A stretch of 44,264 nt of DNA. Source: Eutrophosalina sp902522775. GTDB lineage: Bacteria; Bacteroidota; Bacteroidia; Flavobacteriales; Flavobacteriaceae. The position numbers and the translations under genes are program-made. Position 1 is the first letter of the stretch, and each line of letters opens with the position of its first letter. Below the pieces are notes generated by a model. It ran no database searches and was not told the origin of the DNA. It worked only from the letters and a program-made list of their open reading frames with translations. The DNA lies in the NCBI GenBank assembly GCA_902522775.1, contig CABYWQ010000008.1:1-44264 (forward strand). The letters run 5' to 3'. Positions 43,447 to 44,264 of this stretch are shown piece after piece.

Positions 43447-44103
43447 TTAGAAACTAATTCCAAATACTAGAAATGCTGATTCTGCATCTGGGTTATAAAT
43501 AAATGAACCAAAAACAGGTAATGCATAATCGTCTGTAATTTTAATGTCTTTTCCTCCACTGAATGAAAGATTAACAAGTCCACTATCACCGCCAGCATAG
43601 AAGGCGCCATCTCCGTCGCTACCATAACCTACAGCAATACCTACAGGTCCAATTGGGAATCCTGCTTCAATGTACAATGCTTCAAGGTCAGTAAAGTAAC
43701 CAACAGTTAAGTCAACAGGACCTAAACTTGCAGACCCACTAACTTCTAAATCACCATCAAATACACCACCAGAGCTATATGTACCATTAGAATCAGGAAA
43801 TGAATAATTTGTAACTGTTAGAGCAAGTGGTCCAAGATCTGCAGAAATCCACAAATCTAATTCGTTACCACTATCAGATGCAAGAGAGTTTGTTTGAAAA
43901 CTTCCCCAAATACCACCAGTAATGGCTCCAGAACCCAACTCCATCCAAGGTTGAATGTGTGGTCCAGTTCCAAATTGTGTACCTCTCCATACGTATGAGC
44001 TAACTATATCGGCTCCAAAGTCCTGAGATTTGACAGTTTGAATGTTAAACATAAAGAAAAAAGCCGCAGAGGCTAAAATCATTTTTTGTAATAAGTTTTT
44101 CAT
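43447..44103 (-). CDS. TorF-family-like outer-membrane beta-barrel protein
   Basis: A 218-residue protein with a signal peptide (to about residue 26, ...NIQTVKSQ). Its mature part opens DFGADIVSSYVWRGTQFGTGPHIQPWMELG-type sequence, with a YVWRG segment typical of TorF-like putative porins, continues with repeated Gly/Ser-rich strands, and ends FLVFGISF with a terminal Phe. It leads a two-gene unit with amt, which suggests it lets ammonium or another nitrogen solute cross the outer membrane. Function is inferred from pairing. Confidence 0.85.
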   Translation of the reverse strand: MKNLLQKMILASAAFFFMFNIQTVKSQDFGADIVSSYVWRGTQFGTGPHIQPWMELGSGAITGGIWGSFQTNSLASDSGNELDLWISADLGPLALTVTNYSFPDSNGTYSSGGVFDGDLEVSGSASLGPVDLTVGYFTDLEALYIEAGFPIGPVGIAVGYGSDGDGAFYAGGDSGLVNLSFSGGKDIKITDDYALPVFGSFIYNPDAESAFLVFGISF

Positions 44104-44127
44104 AATTAATTATTTATTTTATTAAAC

Positions 44128-44135
44128 CAAAAGTA
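44128..44135 (-). promoter_or_regulatory. -7-like element of the torF-like/amt unit
   Basis: The minus strand reads TACTTTTG (TAnnTTTG), 24 bases before the ATG at 44103. The nearest TTG upstream is about 29 bases away, outside the usual spacing, so this is a candidate only. Bases 44136-44264 hold no gene that I can see. Confidence 0.4.
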
Positions 44136-44264
44136 AATTTTAGATTATATAAATGTTAATGAATCAAAACATATCGTTAATAGGTATCTCTTTTTTGAGA
44201 AATCAAGAATTTAATTAACTAAAATTTTAAGATTTATCAAAAATAAATAATCAAATATGCATAA

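Noticed and set aside
1..44264. CRISPR array, IS element, prophage or rRNA genes
   Set aside because: I saw no regularly spaced repeats, transposase or phage genes, and no rRNA sequence in the window.

Overview
The window reads as a chromosomal segment of an AT-rich, probably marine member of the Flavobacteriia (Bacteroidota). The signs are: TAnnTTTG promoter elements instead of sigma70-type boxes, hardly any Shine-Dalgarno sequences, many TTG starts, a GSII-type glutamine synthetase, the purM-prfA-pyrF order, a fused CcsBA cytochrome c maturation protein, TonB-dependent receptors, a DUF5916 protein and a myxol-type carotenoid cluster. I see no IS element, prophage, CRISPR array or rRNA. The one hint of mobility is a duplicated 5' half of a tRNA-Arg gene.

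Layout. 1-2331 (minus): tetrapyrrole genes hemA-hemC-hemD, overlapping. 2441-9084: a DCC-family protein, then a divergent iron-uptake locus (TonB receptor against a three-gene Fe3+ ABC transporter) whose shared promoter region carries two Fur-like palindromes, followed by a tiny protein with a duplicated Cys/His motif. 9180-15975: a tightly overlapped run of guaB, a SurA-like lipoprotein, a two-parvulin SurA-type chaperone and ccsBA. 16015-27573: secreted proteins with NTF2/SnoaL folds, a minus-strand unit (nitronate monooxygenase, enoyl-CoA hydratase, acyl-CoA carboxylase beta chain), a divergent acyl-CoA ligase, a large TonB receptor, a SnoaL-like lipoprotein and an SMP-30-type lactonase preceded by two tiny membrane proteins. 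27617-28296: tRNA-Arg(ACG), a small membrane protein and the displaced tRNA 5' half. 28297-32256: a coupled mini-operon (35-residue Cys-rich peptide, small membrane protein, VOC protein), a CBM9/DUF5916 outer-membrane protein and a secreted two-repeat protein. 32283-36281: carotenoid genes (cruF, crtD-like, crtA-like; divergent crtY). 36488-44103: Ca2+/Na+ antiporter, glutamine synthetase, purM-prfA-pyrF, and amt with a TorF-like porin.

How the parts fit. The iron locus would move a ferric chelate across the outer membrane (TonB receptor) and then Fe3+ across the inner membrane (FbpABC type), with both arms probably repressed from the same operators. amt, the TorF-like porin and glutamine synthetase form an ammonium uptake and assimilation theme. 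cruF, crtD, crtA-like and crtY match the monocyclic carotenoid (saproxanthin/myxol) branch; crtB, crtI and crtZ are not in the window. The acyl-CoA genes together with the TonB receptor and SnoaL-like secreted proteins suggest uptake and breakdown of a small hydrophobic or branched acid, but the substrate cannot be read from the sequence.

The least explained parts are the Cys-rich peptide operon (28297-29005), the tandem Cys/His protein (8851-9084), the tRNA-Arg half copy (28138-28180), and the secreted single- and double-domain small-fold proteins around the TonB receptor.
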